Shown: piece by piece, positions 63,917-64,000 of the stretch
How positions within the stretch are numbered: the first letter of the stretch is position 1
How the letters are laid out: each line of letters begins with the position of its first letter
DNA from: Paenibacillus sp. HW567
Lineage (GTDB): Bacteria > Bacillota > Bacilli > Paenibacillales > Paenibacillaceae
Reading direction: 5' to 3'
DNA length: 64,000 nt
NCBI RefSeq assembly: GCF_000374185.1
Contig: NZ_KB910518.1
Location: 3,047,687-3,111,686, forward strand
Notes under the pieces: model-generated
Told to the model about the DNA's origin: nothing
What the model saw: the letters and a program-made list of their open reading frames with translations, nothing else
Databases searched by the model: none
Program-made: the position numbers and the translations under genes

Positions 63917-63946
63917 TTTATAACATGACCGCTTTTCAAAAGTCAA
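63917..63946 (-). promoter_or_regulatory. SigA promoter of tyrS
   Basis: TTGACT (63941-63946) and TATAAA (63917-63922) on the minus strand, 18 bases apart, placing the start near 63910 and the T-box just after it. Confidence 0.8.
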
Positions 63947-64000
63947 CCCGGGATACGAAAAGCCGTTCAGCAGAAGCGCATTCAAAATCGCCAAATTGTG

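Noticed and set aside
1..64000. CRISPR arrays, insertion sequences, prophage, tRNA or rRNA genes
   Set aside because: No regularly spaced repeats, transposase or integrase motifs, terminal repeats with target duplications, or cloverleaf/rRNA sequences were seen.

Overview
The window is a chromosomal segment of an endospore-forming Firmicute, most likely a Paenibacillus or close relative. The evidence is the sporulation and germination genes (spoVM, a spoVIF-like gene, a gerK-type A-C-B operon), Gram-positive regulators (remA, ylbF/ylbG, ylaN, the prkC/prpC pair, a T-box leader), strong GGAGG-type ribosome sites with many TTG and GTG starts, and a GC content near 50-55 %. I saw no rRNA or tRNA gene, CRISPR array, prophage or insertion sequence. 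It reads as ordinary chromosome with a few unusual accessory genes.

Layout. 1-5.8 kb: an ABC substrate-binding lipoprotein, an NlpC/P60 lipoprotein, then a plus-strand cluster of a small membrane protein, a KhtT/KhtU-type K+/H+ antiporter and a YitT-family protein. 5.9-38.9 kb: an expanded and rearranged version of the Bacillus 'ylo' region. On the minus strand are spoVIF-like, recG, degV and fakA; rpmB diverges on the plus strand; spoVM (26 codons) follows; then rpe, rsgA, prkC, prpC, rlmN, rsmB, fmt, def, priA, coaBC, rpoZ, gmk, remA and yloC. A methionine/folate gene (yitJ-type), the gerK operon and dapF lie between yloC and the Ca2+ ATPase yloB, and rqcH (yloA) is divergent from yloB. Translation quality (fmt, def, rlmN, rsmB, rqcH, rsgA), genome maintenance (priA, recG), CoA and nucleotide supply (coaBC, gmk) and PASTA-kinase signalling are thus clustered, with many 1-4 base stop/start overlaps.

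39-51 kb is more accessory: a GNAT acetyltransferase fused to a PHP phosphoesterase, a LysR regulator, a small basic protein, an overlapping EAL / CBS-GGDEF cyclic-di-GMP pair, a CPA1 Na+/H+ antiporter, ylbG/ylbF, and a two-gene unit of an XPB-type helicase with a separate protein that looks like the XPB/Ssl2 N-terminal domain. 51-64 kb: a CBS protein, an M20 amidohydrolase, a 40-codon ORF overlapping ftsW, an Asp23-family gene, a Ca2+/H+ exchanger, ylaN, an HPr-like protein without the phosphorylatable His, an M29 aminopeptidase, a lipoprotein, a GAF-GGDEF protein, rpsD with a long structured leader, and a TyrZ-type tyrosyl-tRNA synthetase behind a T-box.

Best leads for new biology: the stem-loop-rich leader ending in an intrinsic terminator just upstream of coaBC; the split XPB pair; the GNAT-PHP fusion; the truncated HPr-like protein; and the nested inverted repeats at 50851-51002. 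All family assignments come from reading motifs; no database search was run.
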